A stretch of 64,000 bases of DNA from an uncultured Acetobacteraceae bacterium (GTDB lineage Bacteria > Pseudomonadota > Alphaproteobacteria > Acetobacterales > Acetobacteraceae), in assembly GCA_943912335.1 (NCBI GenBank), contig CALTUD010000019.1, positions 1 to 64,000 on the forward strand. Direction: 5' to 3'. Each line of letters opens with the position of its first letter. Positions within the stretch are counted from its first letter, which is position 1. A program made the position numbers and the translations under genes. Below are positions 44,696-53,996 of the stretch, piece by piece. A model generated the notes under the pieces. That model saw only the letters and a list, made by a program, of their open reading frames with translations. It made no database searches and was not told the origin of the DNA.

Positions 44696-45310
44696 TCAGG
44701 TTCGGTGGGTTATCGCCGGGGCGGCATCGTCTGACGGCAGATGGATGCGGGTGATGCGCCAATGCCATTTTTCCAGACCGAGCGACAGCAGCACCGGCGC
44801 CGCATCCGGGTCGCCCATGCGGATCGCGACATCGAACCGGGTAGGCCCAGTGAACCGGAGCGAAACCAGGCGTCCGAACGCGTCGCGCCAGCCGCTCGCC
44901 GCTCCGGTTCGACCGGACAGCAGAGCCATCAGCGAGTCCGGCGTCACCTCGTTGTCGATGGCATGGGACGCGACGGTGGTGACGAACGAGCTGCCGAAGG
45001 CGGGCAGCTCGTCTTCCGCCGAGGCCGGCTGCGCCATGACCGGTGCCGAGGCCAGATCCTGTTTCAGGCCGGCCCGGACGCTCTTCCAGTCCAGCGCATC
45101 GCGCAGCGCCGCGACATTGCCGGTCCGTACGCCGTTGGCGGCCTGCCAGAGCGTGGCCATCGGCGCCACGCCATAGAGCAGAACGGACAACACCAGGCAG
45201 AACGCGGAAACGGCGCGCAGGCGGCTATCGCCGTATCGGTGCCGGCCCCGCACGAAGCGGGGAGGGTGCGATCGCAGGCGGGACGGAAACGTCGTTCGCA
45301 TCGTGCGCAT
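44696..45310 (-). CDS. DUF2939-family protein
   Basis: This 204-residue protein has one N-terminal membrane segment (AVSAFCLVLSVLLYGVAP). It is followed by a DUF2939-like domain (MATLWQAANGVRTGNVAALR, ALDWKSVRAGLKQDL) and ends in beta-strand-rich sequence. Such proteins are anchored in the inner membrane and face the periplasm; their function is unknown. The ATG at 45310 has GAGGA five bases upstream; the frame stays open to 45385. Confidence 0.78.
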   Translation of the reverse strand: MRTMRTTFPSRLRSHPPRFVRGRHRYGDSRLRAVSAFCLVLSVLLYGVAPMATLWQAANGVRTGNVAALRDALDWKSVRAGLKQDLASAPVMAQPASAEDELPAFGSSFVTTVASHAIDNEVTPDSLMALLSGRTGAASGWRDAFGRLVSLRFTGPTRFDVAIRMGDPDAAPVLLSLGLEKWHWRITRIHLPSDDAAPAITHRT

Positions 45311-45458
45311 CCTGTTCCTCGGCCACGTCATTCCGCCGGACGATGTGCGGGCATCATCCTTTGTCGTTTCCTTCGTCCCGGTCAAGAAACTTTCGCAGCG
45401 TCGGCGGGAATCGCCTCGTGCACTCGGCTTGCGCGCCGAGGTTCGTTAAACAGGGCGC

Positions 45459-46256
45459 ATGGACCTCGATTTCTCCAAACACGAAATCCAGCGCTACAGC
45501 CGGCACATCCTGCTGCCGGAAGTGGGCGGCACCGGCCAGGCCGCCTTGCGGGCGGCGCGTGTGCTGATCGTGGGGGCGGGCGGTCTCGGCGCGCCCGTAG
45601 CGCTGTATCTGGCGGCGGCCGGGGTGGGCACGATCGGCCTGGTGGATGACGACGTGGTGGAGCTGTCCAATCTCCAGCGTCAGGTGATCCATGCCACGGA
45701 CACGATCGGGCAGAAGAAGACCCGTTCGGCGGCCGAGGCGCTGCGGCGTCTGAACCCGCTGGTGCGCGTGATCGGGCATGACGCGCGGATCGACGCCGGA
45801 AACGCGCTGGCGCTGATCGGCGACTACGATCTGGTCTGCGACGGCTCGGATAATTTCCGCACCCGCTATCTCGTGAACGATGCCTGCGCGCTGGCCGGGC
45901 GCACGCTGGTCTCCGCCTCCGTGTCGCGCTTCTCCGGCCAGCTCGCGGCCTTCGCGCCCTGGAACGGGACCGGTTGTTATCGCTGCCTGCATCCGGTGCC
46001 GGCGGACGACGCACCGAGCTGCCAGGAGGCGGGGGTGTTCGGCGCCGTGACCGGGGTGATGGGCACGCTCCAGGCGACCGAGGTGCTGAAACAGATCCTC
46101 GATCTGGGTGAAACCCTGGCGGGAAGCGTGCTGACCTGGGATGCGTTGCGGATGCGGTTCGCCCGGATGCGCCTGCATCCCGATCCGGACTGCCCGCTCT
46201 GCGGCGAAAGCCCGACCATCCACGATCTGTCCGCCCATGCGGGTGCGGCGGCATGA
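45459..46256 (+). CDS. moeB: HesA/MoeB/ThiF-family adenylyltransferase
   Basis: This 265-residue protein activates the C-terminus of a small sulfur carrier (MoaD or ThiS) by adenylation. The ATP site is VGAGGLGAPVALYLAAAGVG (about residues 38-57), followed by DDDVVELSNLQRQVIH and the conserved Arg and Lys. Zinc ligands are CYRC (about 172-175) and CPLC (about 247-250). There is no rhodanese domain. The next gene starts in its stop (ATGA). Confidence 0.9.
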   Translation: MDLDFSKHEIQRYSRHILLPEVGGTGQAALRAARVLIVGAGGLGAPVALYLAAAGVGTIGLVDDDVVELSNLQRQVIHATDTIGQKKTRSAAEALRRLNPLVRVIGHDARIDAGNALALIGDYDLVCDGSDNFRTRYLVNDACALAGRTLVSASVSRFSGQLAAFAPWNGTGCYRCLHPVPADDAPSCQEAGVFGAVTGVMGTLQATEVLKQILDLGETLAGSVLTWDALRMRFARMRLHPDPDCPLCGESPTIHDLSAHAGAAA

Positions 46257-46636
46257 GCGGCCTGCCGTTCGGCGTCGTGCTGGCGACCGCCTCGTTCGAG
46301 CGCGCCCATACCGGTCTGATGCTGGCGGCCACTGCCGCGGCCTTGGACAGGCCAACGGTTCTGTTCGCGACCCAGGGCGGCCTGCATGCGCTGTCCCGGG
46401 ATATGACCGGTCTCGAGAACGCTGCCGTGCAGGATGCCGCGTTCCAGGCACGCGGGGTGGTCGGATTCGAGGCGCTACGCGACACGTTGCTGCCGATGGG
46501 CGTGCGGCTGATGGCGTGCGTATCCGGGATGCTGGCGATCGGTCTCGACGACGCGGCGCTGATCGACGGGGTGGAGCGCGTGGGGATGCCGAGCTTCCTG
46601 CTGGCGGTCGGCGCGGGACAAATCGTGTCTCCCTGA
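46253..46636 (+). CDS. DsrE/DsrF-like protein
   Basis: This 127-residue protein has a DsrE-type fold order: an N-terminal strand (FGVVLATASFERAHTGLML), a central TVLFATQGGLHAL and a later MACVSGMLAIGL with Cys in a possible catalytic position. Members carry persulfide sulfur. The overlap with moeB (ATGA) suggests the two work in sulfur-transfer to a cofactor or tRNA, which is inference. Confidence 0.8.
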   Translation: MSGLPFGVVLATASFERAHTGLMLAATAAALDRPTVLFATQGGLHALSRDMTGLENAAVQDAAFQARGVVGFEALRDTLLPMGVRLMACVSGMLAIGLDDAALIDGVERVGMPSFLLAVGAGQIVSP

Positions 46637-46701
46637 ACGCAAGGGCCTCCTTTGCTTCGGCGGCTCTTGCTTCGCCGCTCCCGGGAGGGCACGCATGGCC
46701 C

Positions 46702-47670
46702 ATGCGAGCTGCCTTTCCCCGCCGGTTCCTGTGTTCCGGCCGTGTTCCGTCGCCGTCCGGCCGGCCGGCGGCCGTTCTGGGCCTGCTGGCGATCCTGGGC
46801 AGCGCATCGGCGCAGGCGCAGGACCAGCCCGCGCATCACGCGACCCACAAGACCAGCCACGAGTCTGCGCACGAGGCGCATGGCAAGAGCGCTGCGCGTC
46901 ATGCGCCGGAACACGGATCCGGCCATTCCGCCGCGCACCGGACGGAGCATGCGCCCGCGCATAGCCGTACCGCCCCGGTGCGCCATCATGCGCCCGTCAC
47001 GGCGGCACCCGTGGTCGCACCCAAGCCCGCACCGCCCCCGGCGGCGGCCGTGCCTGTGCCCGCTCCGCCGCCGGTTCCGGCCAAGGGCTCGTCCACCGGC
47101 CTGCCTTTGCCGCGTTTCGCGTCCCTGCGCGCCGATGCCGTGAACCTGCGCGGAGGTCCCGGCACGCGCTACCCGATCCAGTGGGTGTACAAGCGACGCG
47201 ATCTGCCGGTGAAGATCGAGCGCGAGTTCGACGTGTGGCGTCTGGTGGAGGATTCCGACGGGGTGAAGGGCTGGGTGCATCAGGCGACCCTCATGGGCAC
47301 GCGCACCTTCGTGATTCCCGGCGGCCCCGGCGCCGATGGCAGCACCGCGCCTGCCGCTTCGGACACGCCCACCGCCGCCCCGGACACGGTGGGCGAGGTG
47401 CATAATCTCGGCAGTTCCAACGTACCCACGGTGACGGGGCGTCTCGCGTCGGCGAACAGCGTCCTGCCGGCCGGTTCGGTGGCGCTGCGCGCCCAACCCC
47501 AACCGGATGGTAACTTGGTGGCGGTGCTGATGCCGGGTATTGTCGGCCGAATACGCAGCTGTCCCCCCGGGTCGGGCTGGTGCAAGGTGAGCGTCCGCGA
47601 TTATAGCGGGTGGCTTCCGCGCAGCGCCTTCTGGGGTCTTCTGCCCGACGAGACGATCCTTCCGCCCTGA
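46702..47670 (+). CDS. Secreted protein with His-rich linker and SH3-like domains
   Basis: This 322-residue protein has an N-terminal hydrophobic signal (AAVLGLLAILGSASAQAQ), a His/Ala/Pro-rich low-complexity stretch (about residues 45-130, many AHH, HAPEHG and SAAH units) and an SH3_4-type domain at about 143-195 (ADAVNLRGGPGTRYPIQWVY and KGWVHQATL). A second SH3-like part (ALRAQPQPDGNLVAVLMPG and GWLPRSAFWG) ends the protein. It may bind the cell wall and metal. The frame is open well upstream, and the ATG at 46702 gives the signal peptide. Confidence 0.75.
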   Translation: MRAAFPRRFLCSGRVPSPSGRPAAVLGLLAILGSASAQAQDQPAHHATHKTSHESAHEAHGKSAARHAPEHGSGHSAAHRTEHAPAHSRTAPVRHHAPVTAAPVVAPKPAPPPAAAVPVPAPPPVPAKGSSTGLPLPRFASLRADAVNLRGGPGTRYPIQWVYKRRDLPVKIEREFDVWRLVEDSDGVKGWVHQATLMGTRTFVIPGGPGADGSTAPAASDTPTAAPDTVGEVHNLGSSNVPTVTGRLASANSVLPAGSVALRAQPQPDGNLVAVLMPGIVGRIRSCPPGSGWCKVSVRDYSGWLPRSAFWGLLPDETILPP

Positions 47671-47717
47671 GACGCGTTCGTGATCCGGTCCGAGCGCCGG
47701 ACGACCAGGAGTTCGAC

Positions 47718-49154
47718 TTGACCAAAGCCTTCACCGCCGCCCGCACCAAGATCGTCGCAACCCTCGGTCCGGCCAGCGGCACCGAGGAGGGCATCCTGGC
47801 CCTCGCCGAAGCCGGAGCGAATCTGTTCCGCATCAACTTCTCCCACGGCGCCCATTCCGAGCACGGCGCCCGCATCCAGGCGGTGCGCGCGGTGGAGAAG
47901 CGTCTGGGCCGTCCGATCGGCATCCTGGCCGATGTGCAGGGTCCGAAGCTGCGTGTCGGCACCTTCGCGGAGGGCCGCGTGGTGCTGGAGAACGGCGCCC
48001 GCTTCGTTCTGGACATGGATGAGGCGCCGGGCGACGCGACCCGCGTGCGTTTGCCGCACCCCGAGATCATCTCCGCCGCCAGCCCCGGCACGACCCTGCT
48101 GCTCGACGACGGCAAGCTGCGTCTGCGCATCCTGGAATGCCATCCGGGCAAGCTGGTCACCGAAGTCGTCACCGGCGGCCCGCTGAGCGACCGCAAGGGC
48201 GTGAACGTGCCCGACATGGTGCTGCCGATCCCCGCGCTGACCACCAAGGACAAGGCCGATCTCGCCTACGCGCTCGACCAGGGCGTGGATTACATCGGCC
48301 TGTCCTTCGTGCAGCGTCCGGCCGACGTGGAGGAAGCGCGCGAACTGGTGCAGGGCCGCGCCTGGATCATGACCAAGATCGAGAAGCCGCAGGCACTCGA
48401 CGAGCTGGACGCGATCCTGGCCTTGTCCGACGCGGTGATGGTGGCGCGTGGCGATCTGGGCGTGGAGCTGCCGCCGGAGCGCGTGCCGCTGGAGCAGAAG
48501 CGCATCGTCCGTGCCGCGCGCCTGCGCGGCCTGCCGGTCGTGGTCGCGACCCAGATGCTGGAAAGCATGATCTCCGCCCCGGCGCCGACCCGTGCCGAAG
48601 CGTCCGACGTGGCGACCGCCGTGTTCGACGGTGCGGACGCGGTGATGCTGTCGGGCGAGACCGCCGTGGGCCGTTATCCGGTCGAGGCGGTGTCGATCAT
48701 GAACCGCATCGCCCTACAGGTGGAGGCCGACGAGGGCTGGCGCGCCGTGCAGGACAATACCCGCCAGGTGCCGGACCACACCGTGTCCGACGCCATCGCA
48801 GGCGCCGCGCAACAGGTGGCCACCACCACCGGCGCCAAGGCGATCGTTGCCTATACCCGCTCCGGCCGCACCGCCGTCCGCATCTCGCGCGAGCGTCCGG
48901 ACTGCGCCGTGCTCGGCATCGCCGGCACCATCGAGGCGGCGCGCCGTCTGCAGGTGGCGTGGGGCGTGCAGGCGATGGTGGTCGATCAGGACCGTCCGGA
49001 CGAGACGGTGGAGGACATCGTCCAGTCCGCGACCCAGCTCGCGCGTCAGGCCGGCATCGCCGACACCGGCGATCTGCTGGTGGTCGCGGCTGGCGTGCCG
49101 TTCGGTCAGGCCGGGTCCACCAACCTGCTGCGCATCGTCCGGCTGAAGCCGTGA
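47718..49154 (+). CDS. pyk: Pyruvate kinase
   Basis: This 478-residue glycolytic enzyme converts phosphoenolpyruvate and ADP to pyruvate and ATP. Typical marks are TKIVATLGPAS, FRINFSHG, ADVQGPKLRVG, the ITKIEKPQALDEL-like MTKIEKPQAL and VMVARGDLGVELP (metal and PEP site), and the C-terminal domain with ATTTGAKAIVAYTRSG. The start is TTG six bases after AGGAG; no ATG is available near it and TTG is well supported. A small secreted gene begins within its stop. Confidence 0.94.
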   Translation: MTKAFTAARTKIVATLGPASGTEEGILALAEAGANLFRINFSHGAHSEHGARIQAVRAVEKRLGRPIGILADVQGPKLRVGTFAEGRVVLENGARFVLDMDEAPGDATRVRLPHPEIISAASPGTTLLLDDGKLRLRILECHPGKLVTEVVTGGPLSDRKGVNVPDMVLPIPALTTKDKADLAYALDQGVDYIGLSFVQRPADVEEARELVQGRAWIMTKIEKPQALDELDAILALSDAVMVARGDLGVELPPERVPLEQKRIVRAARLRGLPVVVATQMLESMISAPAPTRAEASDVATAVFDGADAVMLSGETAVGRYPVEAVSIMNRIALQVEADEGWRAVQDNTRQVPDHTVSDAIAGAAQQVATTTGAKAIVAYTRSGRTAVRISRERPDCAVLGIAGTIEAARRLQVAWGVQAMVVDQDRPDETVEDIVQSATQLARQAGIADTGDLLVVAAGVPFGQAGSTNLLRIVRLKP

Positions 49155-49591
49155 AGCGGGCGGCGTTTCTCGCCGCTCTGTGTCTGCTCCCAGGCGCGCG
49201 CGCCGTCGCGTCCGGGCTCGTCGCTGCGTCTCCGGGGGCGTCCCCCGCGGCACGCGCGCTGGACCCGTTGGCGTCGCCGGGCGCCTACTCTTTGGCACCG
49301 GCCGGTCCGGCCTCCATTCTCGACCAGCCTCTGGTGGCCGGCGGAGTCGCCAGCACCTCATTCGGCTCCAACGGCATGCGTGCGAGTTCGGTGGAACTCG
49401 ATAGCGGGCTGATCGGCGGCCATACCCGGGCCTTCGTGGCGGTGGGGGCGGGGCAGGGGCCACACTGGCACGATACTCCCGCGATCCAGGGCCAGTCCTT
49501 CGCGGCCGGCGTCACCACGGAACTGCCCTACAACACCACCGTCACGATCATGGGCGGATTCGAACGCGACCGGCTGACGCGGCCGTACTAA
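49151..49591 (+). CDS. Small secreted hypothetical protein
   Basis: This 146-residue protein has a signal peptide (AAFLAALCLLPGARAVASG) and a mature part rich in Ala, Gly and Pro with no recognised domain. Its later half, GLIGGHTRAFVAVGAGQG and TTVTIMGGFERDRLTRPY, alternates in the way of amphipathic strands, so an outer-membrane or secreted role is possible. It starts at GTG overlapping the pyruvate kinase stop (GTGA), an odd pairing that may be only a translational convenience. Confidence 0.65.
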   Translation: MKRAAFLAALCLLPGARAVASGLVAASPGASPAARALDPLASPGAYSLAPAGPASILDQPLVAGGVASTSFGSNGMRASSVELDSGLIGGHTRAFVAVGAGQGPHWHDTPAIQGQSFAAGVTTELPYNTTVTIMGGFERDRLTRPY

Positions 49592-49706
49592 CCCCGTGCC
49601 CCCCGTCCGCTACGGGCAGGGAAGTCGAAAACGGGCCGGTTTCGTGTTGAGACGCCGTATCATGATCCCCGCTTGCAATCGCGCGTCGTCGCATTCCGGG
49701 GATTAC

Positions 49707-51893
49707 ATGACACGATCATTGTTCGCCCTGACCAGCCTGCTGGTCGCCGCCACGGTCTTTCCCGCCTGGTCGCAACCGATCTTCACCAAATCGGGTAGCG
49801 GCACTTTCAATACACTGACGGCCGGTTCCATCGGTGCTGCGGCGACCGTGAACGGCACCGCCCTGGGCGATGCGGTAAGCCGCGCCAACGCGGCGCTTCC
49901 CGCCGCGGCGCTGCCTTCCACCACCATCCGGGCCAATTTCGACGATATCGCCCGTTCGCTGGCCGACCGGATGAGCGACCGGCTCAACGTCAAGGCCTTC
50001 GGTGCCAAGGGCGACGGCGTGACGGACGATACGCTGGCGTTCCAGAATGCCGCCGCGGTGGCCACGGGGCGTGTTCCCGGCGGTATCGGCGCGTCGTTGT
50101 CTTCCTACCTGTCGACGCTGAGCGGCTTTCTGGGCATCGGCCCGCGCTTGAACAGCGCGGTGGAGATCGACATTCCGGCCGGGCATTACATTCTGAGCGC
50201 GCCGATCGCGGTCAACTACCAGACCAACACGGCGATCCACTGGAAGGGCGACGGCTCTTCCATGACGGAGCTGGAGTTCCGCGGCGGCGTGGACGGCATC
50301 GTGACAACGTTCGCCGCGAATGCCAACGGCAACGAGGTGTCGCGCACGATCGGCGGGTCTTGGCAGGGCCAGGGTATCGAGATCGAAGGCATCCACTTCA
50401 TCGCGAATACCGGAATCGTCAAGTCGGCCGGTAGCGGCACCAACAACTGCACCGCGCAGGGGGAAAGCGGAACGGCGATCAAGACCATTGCCCTTGCGGC
50501 ATTCAACGCCGCGATGCCGCCCTTCCAGGTCTACAAGGATCTCCAGTTCTCCAATTCCGGCGGCTGGAACGACGGGGCCAACAACTGGAAGGGCGCGCTC
50601 TATCTCCAGGATCCGGACAATCTCTATGTCGACAGGGTCGCTTTCGTCGATCACAGCCTGGACTGCAACCGGACCAGCATTCCAATCTGGCTGCATTCCA
50701 CGGCGCCTGTTTCCGGCCCGGGACACAACTTCCTGAACATCGACTATCCCACGATCCTGGGCGGCCTGACCGGCATCCAGATCGACGGCAATGCCTTTCA
50801 GGGAATCACCATCAGCCACTCCGTCATGGTGGGTGTGCAGGACGGTGTGACCTGGCTCGCCAATCCCGGCAGTTTGTCCGGCAGCGTGGTGATGGCCGAT
50901 GGATCGGTGAGCGCCGCGCGGTACATGGTGCGTATCGCCAATGCCAGCACGATCTTCAGTCACGACAACTTCTACTACAATACGGCTCCCCCAAAGAACA
51001 CCGACCCGATTTTCTTCTATGTGACGGGCGGTGATACCGTTGTCAGCCATCACGATCAGTTCTACGGGCCGATCGCCGGTTATATCGGGAGTGGCCATTC
51101 TGCTACCGCGATGTTCGTGACCGGTTACGGTTCGCTGGACACGGCGCCGTCGCATATTTCCGACGACGTCGTCGCGCATTTCGACACCGGCATCCTGTAT
51201 GGCGGCGGCAGTACCATGAATTTCACCAACGACGTGGTGAGTTCGGACACGACCACCTGCTATCGCGACACGTCCGGCGCTGCGGCCACGAACATGCGCG
51301 GTCAGTTCAACGGAATCTATTGCGGCGGCCTTCTGAACCTGCATGACGGGGTCGGCACCACTGCGATCTACGATTGGGGGGTGCAGCGCTTCATGAATGG
51401 CAGCCTGGAGCTCGGCATGCCGGGCGTTGGGTCGCCGGGCGGCGTGACCGGCTATCAGGGACAGATTGATTTCCATTCCACGCCCAGCAGCACGGCCGCG
51501 GCCCTGAACGATTTCGATGTGCGCGTCACCACGCATGGCGGAGTGGCCGGTACCTCGGGTCAGGGGACGCTGGATGTTTATGGCACCGGCGGCCTCAACG
51601 TGAGCAATGGCCCTGTGGCCGCACCCAGCATAAAGATCAGCGGAGCCGCTTCCATGGCGAGCGGCGCTGTGAGCGGCAATCTCTCGGTTGGTCAGTACCT
51701 GACCTTGGGGACGACCACCGTGTCCGCCTTGCCCGGTTCCTGCGGCGCGGGTGCGATGATCTACGTGTCCGACGGCCGCAAGACGGGCGAAGCGTCCGGT
51801 TCGGGTTCCGGTGTGCCGGCGGTGTGTCTGCCGACCGCCAAGGGCGGCGCGACCGGCTGGTTCGCCGTTCAGCCCTCCGCACTCAGCAACTGA
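49707..51893 (+). CDS. Secreted right-handed beta-helix protein, pectate-lyase-3 type
   Basis: This 728-residue protein has a signal peptide (LTSLLVAATVFPAWSQ). A block LNVKAFGAKGDGVTDDTLAF (about residues 92-111) is the start of the pectate lyase superfamily-3 beta-helix seen in polysaccharide lyases and phage tailspikes. Repeats of short strands rich in Gly, Asn, Ser and Thr follow. The C-terminus (GAMIYVSDGRKTGEASGSGS, GWFAVQP) resembles phage tail-fibre tips. Catalytic residues cannot be named. It could degrade or bind a surface polysaccharide. GGGGA lies before the ATG. Confidence 0.75.
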   Translation: MTRSLFALTSLLVAATVFPAWSQPIFTKSGSGTFNTLTAGSIGAAATVNGTALGDAVSRANAALPAAALPSTTIRANFDDIARSLADRMSDRLNVKAFGAKGDGVTDDTLAFQNAAAVATGRVPGGIGASLSSYLSTLSGFLGIGPRLNSAVEIDIPAGHYILSAPIAVNYQTNTAIHWKGDGSSMTELEFRGGVDGIVTTFAANANGNEVSRTIGGSWQGQGIEIEGIHFIANTGIVKSAGSGTNNCTAQGESGTAIKTIALAAFNAAMPPFQVYKDLQFSNSGGWNDGANNWKGALYLQDPDNLYVDRVAFVDHSLDCNRTSIPIWLHSTAPVSGPGHNFLNIDYPTILGGLTGIQIDGNAFQGITISHSVMVGVQDGVTWLANPGSLSGSVVMADGSVSAARYMVRIANASTIFSHDNFYYNTAPPKNTDPIFFYVTGGDTVVSHHDQFYGPIAGYIGSGHSATAMFVTGYGSLDTAPSHISDDVVAHFDTGILYGGGSTMNFTNDVVSSDTTTCYRDTSGAAATNMRGQFNGIYCGGLLNLHDGVGTTAIYDWGVQRFMNGSLELGMPGVGSPGGVTGYQGQIDFHSTPSSTAAALNDFDVRVTTHGGVAGTSGQGTLDVYGTGGLNVSNGPVAAPSIKISGAASMASGAVSGNLSVGQYLTLGTTTVSALPGSCGAGAMIYVSDGRKTGEASGSGSGVPAVCLPTAKGGATGWFAVQPSALSN

Positions 51894-52034
51894 CGTGGCG
51901 GAATCGCCGGTCGTGCCGTCGGGTACGGCCGGTGATCCGGTTCCGGTCGTCTTGCGTCGCGTTGTAGTGGCCGATTGCGGTATGTTACCGTCGGGCGTCT
52001 TGATGCGGTGTGAACTGTTCACCTGGGAGGCCGA

Positions 52035-53987
52035 GTGCCGTCGAACCGTCCGCTTGCCGAGCCCCTTCCTGGCCTGCTGATCGCCGATCCCGTCCTGTTC
52101 GAGGACGGGTGTTTTCATCTTTGTCTTCCAGGCGGTCACAAACCCATCCTTCTCGGCGGCGCGCCCGTCACCGCTTTCGCTGAAGGCTGGTTTCCGTCCA
52201 AGGCGTTTCTCGGTTTCGCTCCTGTGCTGCTGCTGGAGTTCCGGCATCAGGGCGGCGGAAGCGCGCTCTGGTTCCTAGACCATAAGGTCAGTCATCTGAG
52301 CGGATCGGCGGCCGAACTCTCGCGAGAGCTGCGCGACGTCGTGCGTGCCGGCGCCATGCCGATCCTGCGCGAAATCATGGCTGTGATTCATGACGCGTAC
52401 CCGCCGCGATTCTCTGCCGAAACCGAAGCGTTTCTGGGATTGGCCGACTCAACCCGGCGGCAGATCGCAGCCCTTTTCGCGGACGAACTCGTGCCGTTCG
52501 CGACCATCTACCCCTTTGCCGATCTCGCCGGCGGCCAACCGCCAACTGTGCGCGGCGCGGACGACGCGCGCTACAGCTTCGGCGGCAATGCGTTGGCCGC
52601 GGGATTCCGGGGCGATTGGCAGCAGAAGCTGATCGAGGCCGCACGCGAAGGGGCGCTGCTGTGGCCGAGCCCGGTGGACGGTGTGCCGCTTGCGTGCCGC
52701 GGCTCCATCATCTTCGATGATTTCGTGTTTGCCTACCGTTTCGTCGACGAGCGGTTCAGTCTTGTGTTCTACGTGTTGGTGAGCGAGCACCGCTCCGTGG
52801 TGGCCGGAGTCTGGTTTCCCGGCTGCGGCGTGCTAATGGTCGAGAACGATGCCGCGCGTCCGCTGGGCGAGAAACTCCGGAACACTCTGCCCCATCTGTT
52901 GCTGACGCACCTGCTCGACTGGGCGCCGAGCCTACGCGCCTATTTTTCCACCCCTCCCAAAACACTATCCAATCTGCTGCGCGGCGATCCGGCCGTGCAT
53001 ATCGGTCATCAGCTCTGGAACGAGTTGAGTGGCATCGAGACGCTGCTGCAGCATGTGCCGGAGCCGCGCTTCGGCCATCTGGTGATGGGGCGGCACGACC
53101 GGCTGGAACTCTACGGTCCGATCGACGCCATCTTTCCTGCCCTGCATGGCCGGGTCGACCGCGATTCGGACGGTTTGACGGCGATGAAGGCCGAGTCTTA
53201 CAGCACCGGACGCGTCGTGTTCCGGGTGACGCAGGAATACGTGTCGGCGTCGCTGCGCCGAAGGCTGCTGCAGCGCGCCCGCAGCCAGAGCGAGCATCTC
53301 GGGATACGCTTTCCGGACGCACCCGTGCTGTTGATCGGGTTGCGTGTGGAGAACCGTACCCTGGCCGACCTGGACGGGTTCCTGACGCGTCTGGTGGAGA
53401 TGCTGTTCGGCGTCCATCCGACGCTGCATCTGGTGTTCGACGGGCATAATTCCGGCGATCGCAACGGCGGCCCGATCGGCAGCCATGGCGAGTCCATGGC
53501 GCTCACCGCGCCCGATCTGGTGGAAGCCCAGATCGTGTCCCGTTTGCGGGAGCGGTTCGCCTCGCAGCGGGACCGCATCCACGACACCATCATGCAGCCG
53601 GTCAGCGCCAGTTTGGCCTGGGCCGACCGGAGCGTCGGGTTCGTTTCTATCTGGGGGGCGAGCCTCGCCAAGTATCGCTGGGTGGGCAATCTTCCGGGGT
53701 TCGTGATCAGCAGCCGGCACAACCTGCTTCATCGCGGCGACATCGATATCTATCATTCGCCGCGATACATGGAGACGCCGGCACCGATCGAGTTCGTGGA
53801 TCCGGCCCTGGTGACGGACCTGCCGGACAGCCCGCCTTTGGTGCCGGTCGGGCTAGGACAGCCGAGCTTCTTTAATTTCCGTCTGGATGAGGATGCGGTG
53901 CTTTCGGCGATCGGCCGGTTTGTGGAGACCCTCCTGGCCGAACGGCCGGAGGGCGCATTGAGGAATGTCCTGCCCAGTCTGGGATGA
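52035..53987 (+). CDS. Large protein of unknown function
   Basis: I do not recognise this 650-residue protein. It has no signal peptide or clear membrane helix. Distinct parts include RHDRLELYGPIDAIFPALHG (about residue 355), DAPVLLIGLRVENRTLADLD (about 435) and the C-terminal GFVSIWGASLAKYRWVGNLP followed by GFVISSRHNLL, which recalls glycosyltransferase-like or polysaccharide-assembly sequences without a clear match. The GTG start has GGGAGG four bases upstream. It follows the beta-helix gene by 141 bases, so a surface-polysaccharide role is plausible. It is convergent with dadA. Confidence 0.65.
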   Translation: MPSNRPLAEPLPGLLIADPVLFEDGCFHLCLPGGHKPILLGGAPVTAFAEGWFPSKAFLGFAPVLLLEFRHQGGGSALWFLDHKVSHLSGSAAELSRELRDVVRAGAMPILREIMAVIHDAYPPRFSAETEAFLGLADSTRRQIAALFADELVPFATIYPFADLAGGQPPTVRGADDARYSFGGNALAAGFRGDWQQKLIEAAREGALLWPSPVDGVPLACRGSIIFDDFVFAYRFVDERFSLVFYVLVSEHRSVVAGVWFPGCGVLMVENDAARPLGEKLRNTLPHLLLTHLLDWAPSLRAYFSTPPKTLSNLLRGDPAVHIGHQLWNELSGIETLLQHVPEPRFGHLVMGRHDRLELYGPIDAIFPALHGRVDRDSDGLTAMKAESYSTGRVVFRVTQEYVSASLRRRLLQRARSQSEHLGIRFPDAPVLLIGLRVENRTLADLDGFLTRLVEMLFGVHPTLHLVFDGHNSGDRNGGPIGSHGESMALTAPDLVEAQIVSRLRERFASQRDRIHDTIMQPVSASLAWADRSVGFVSIWGASLAKYRWVGNLPGFVISSRHNLLHRGDIDIYHSPRYMETPAPIEFVDPALVTDLPDSPPLVPVGLGQPSFFNFRLDEDAVLSAIGRFVETLLAERPEGALRNVLPSLG

Positions 53988-53996
53988 GGGCGTTCG

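Noticed and set aside
46141..47670. A 509-codon frame including the SH3 protein
   Set aside because: The upstream part is antiphase to moeB and the dsrE-like gene; the protein starts at 46702 with its signal peptide.
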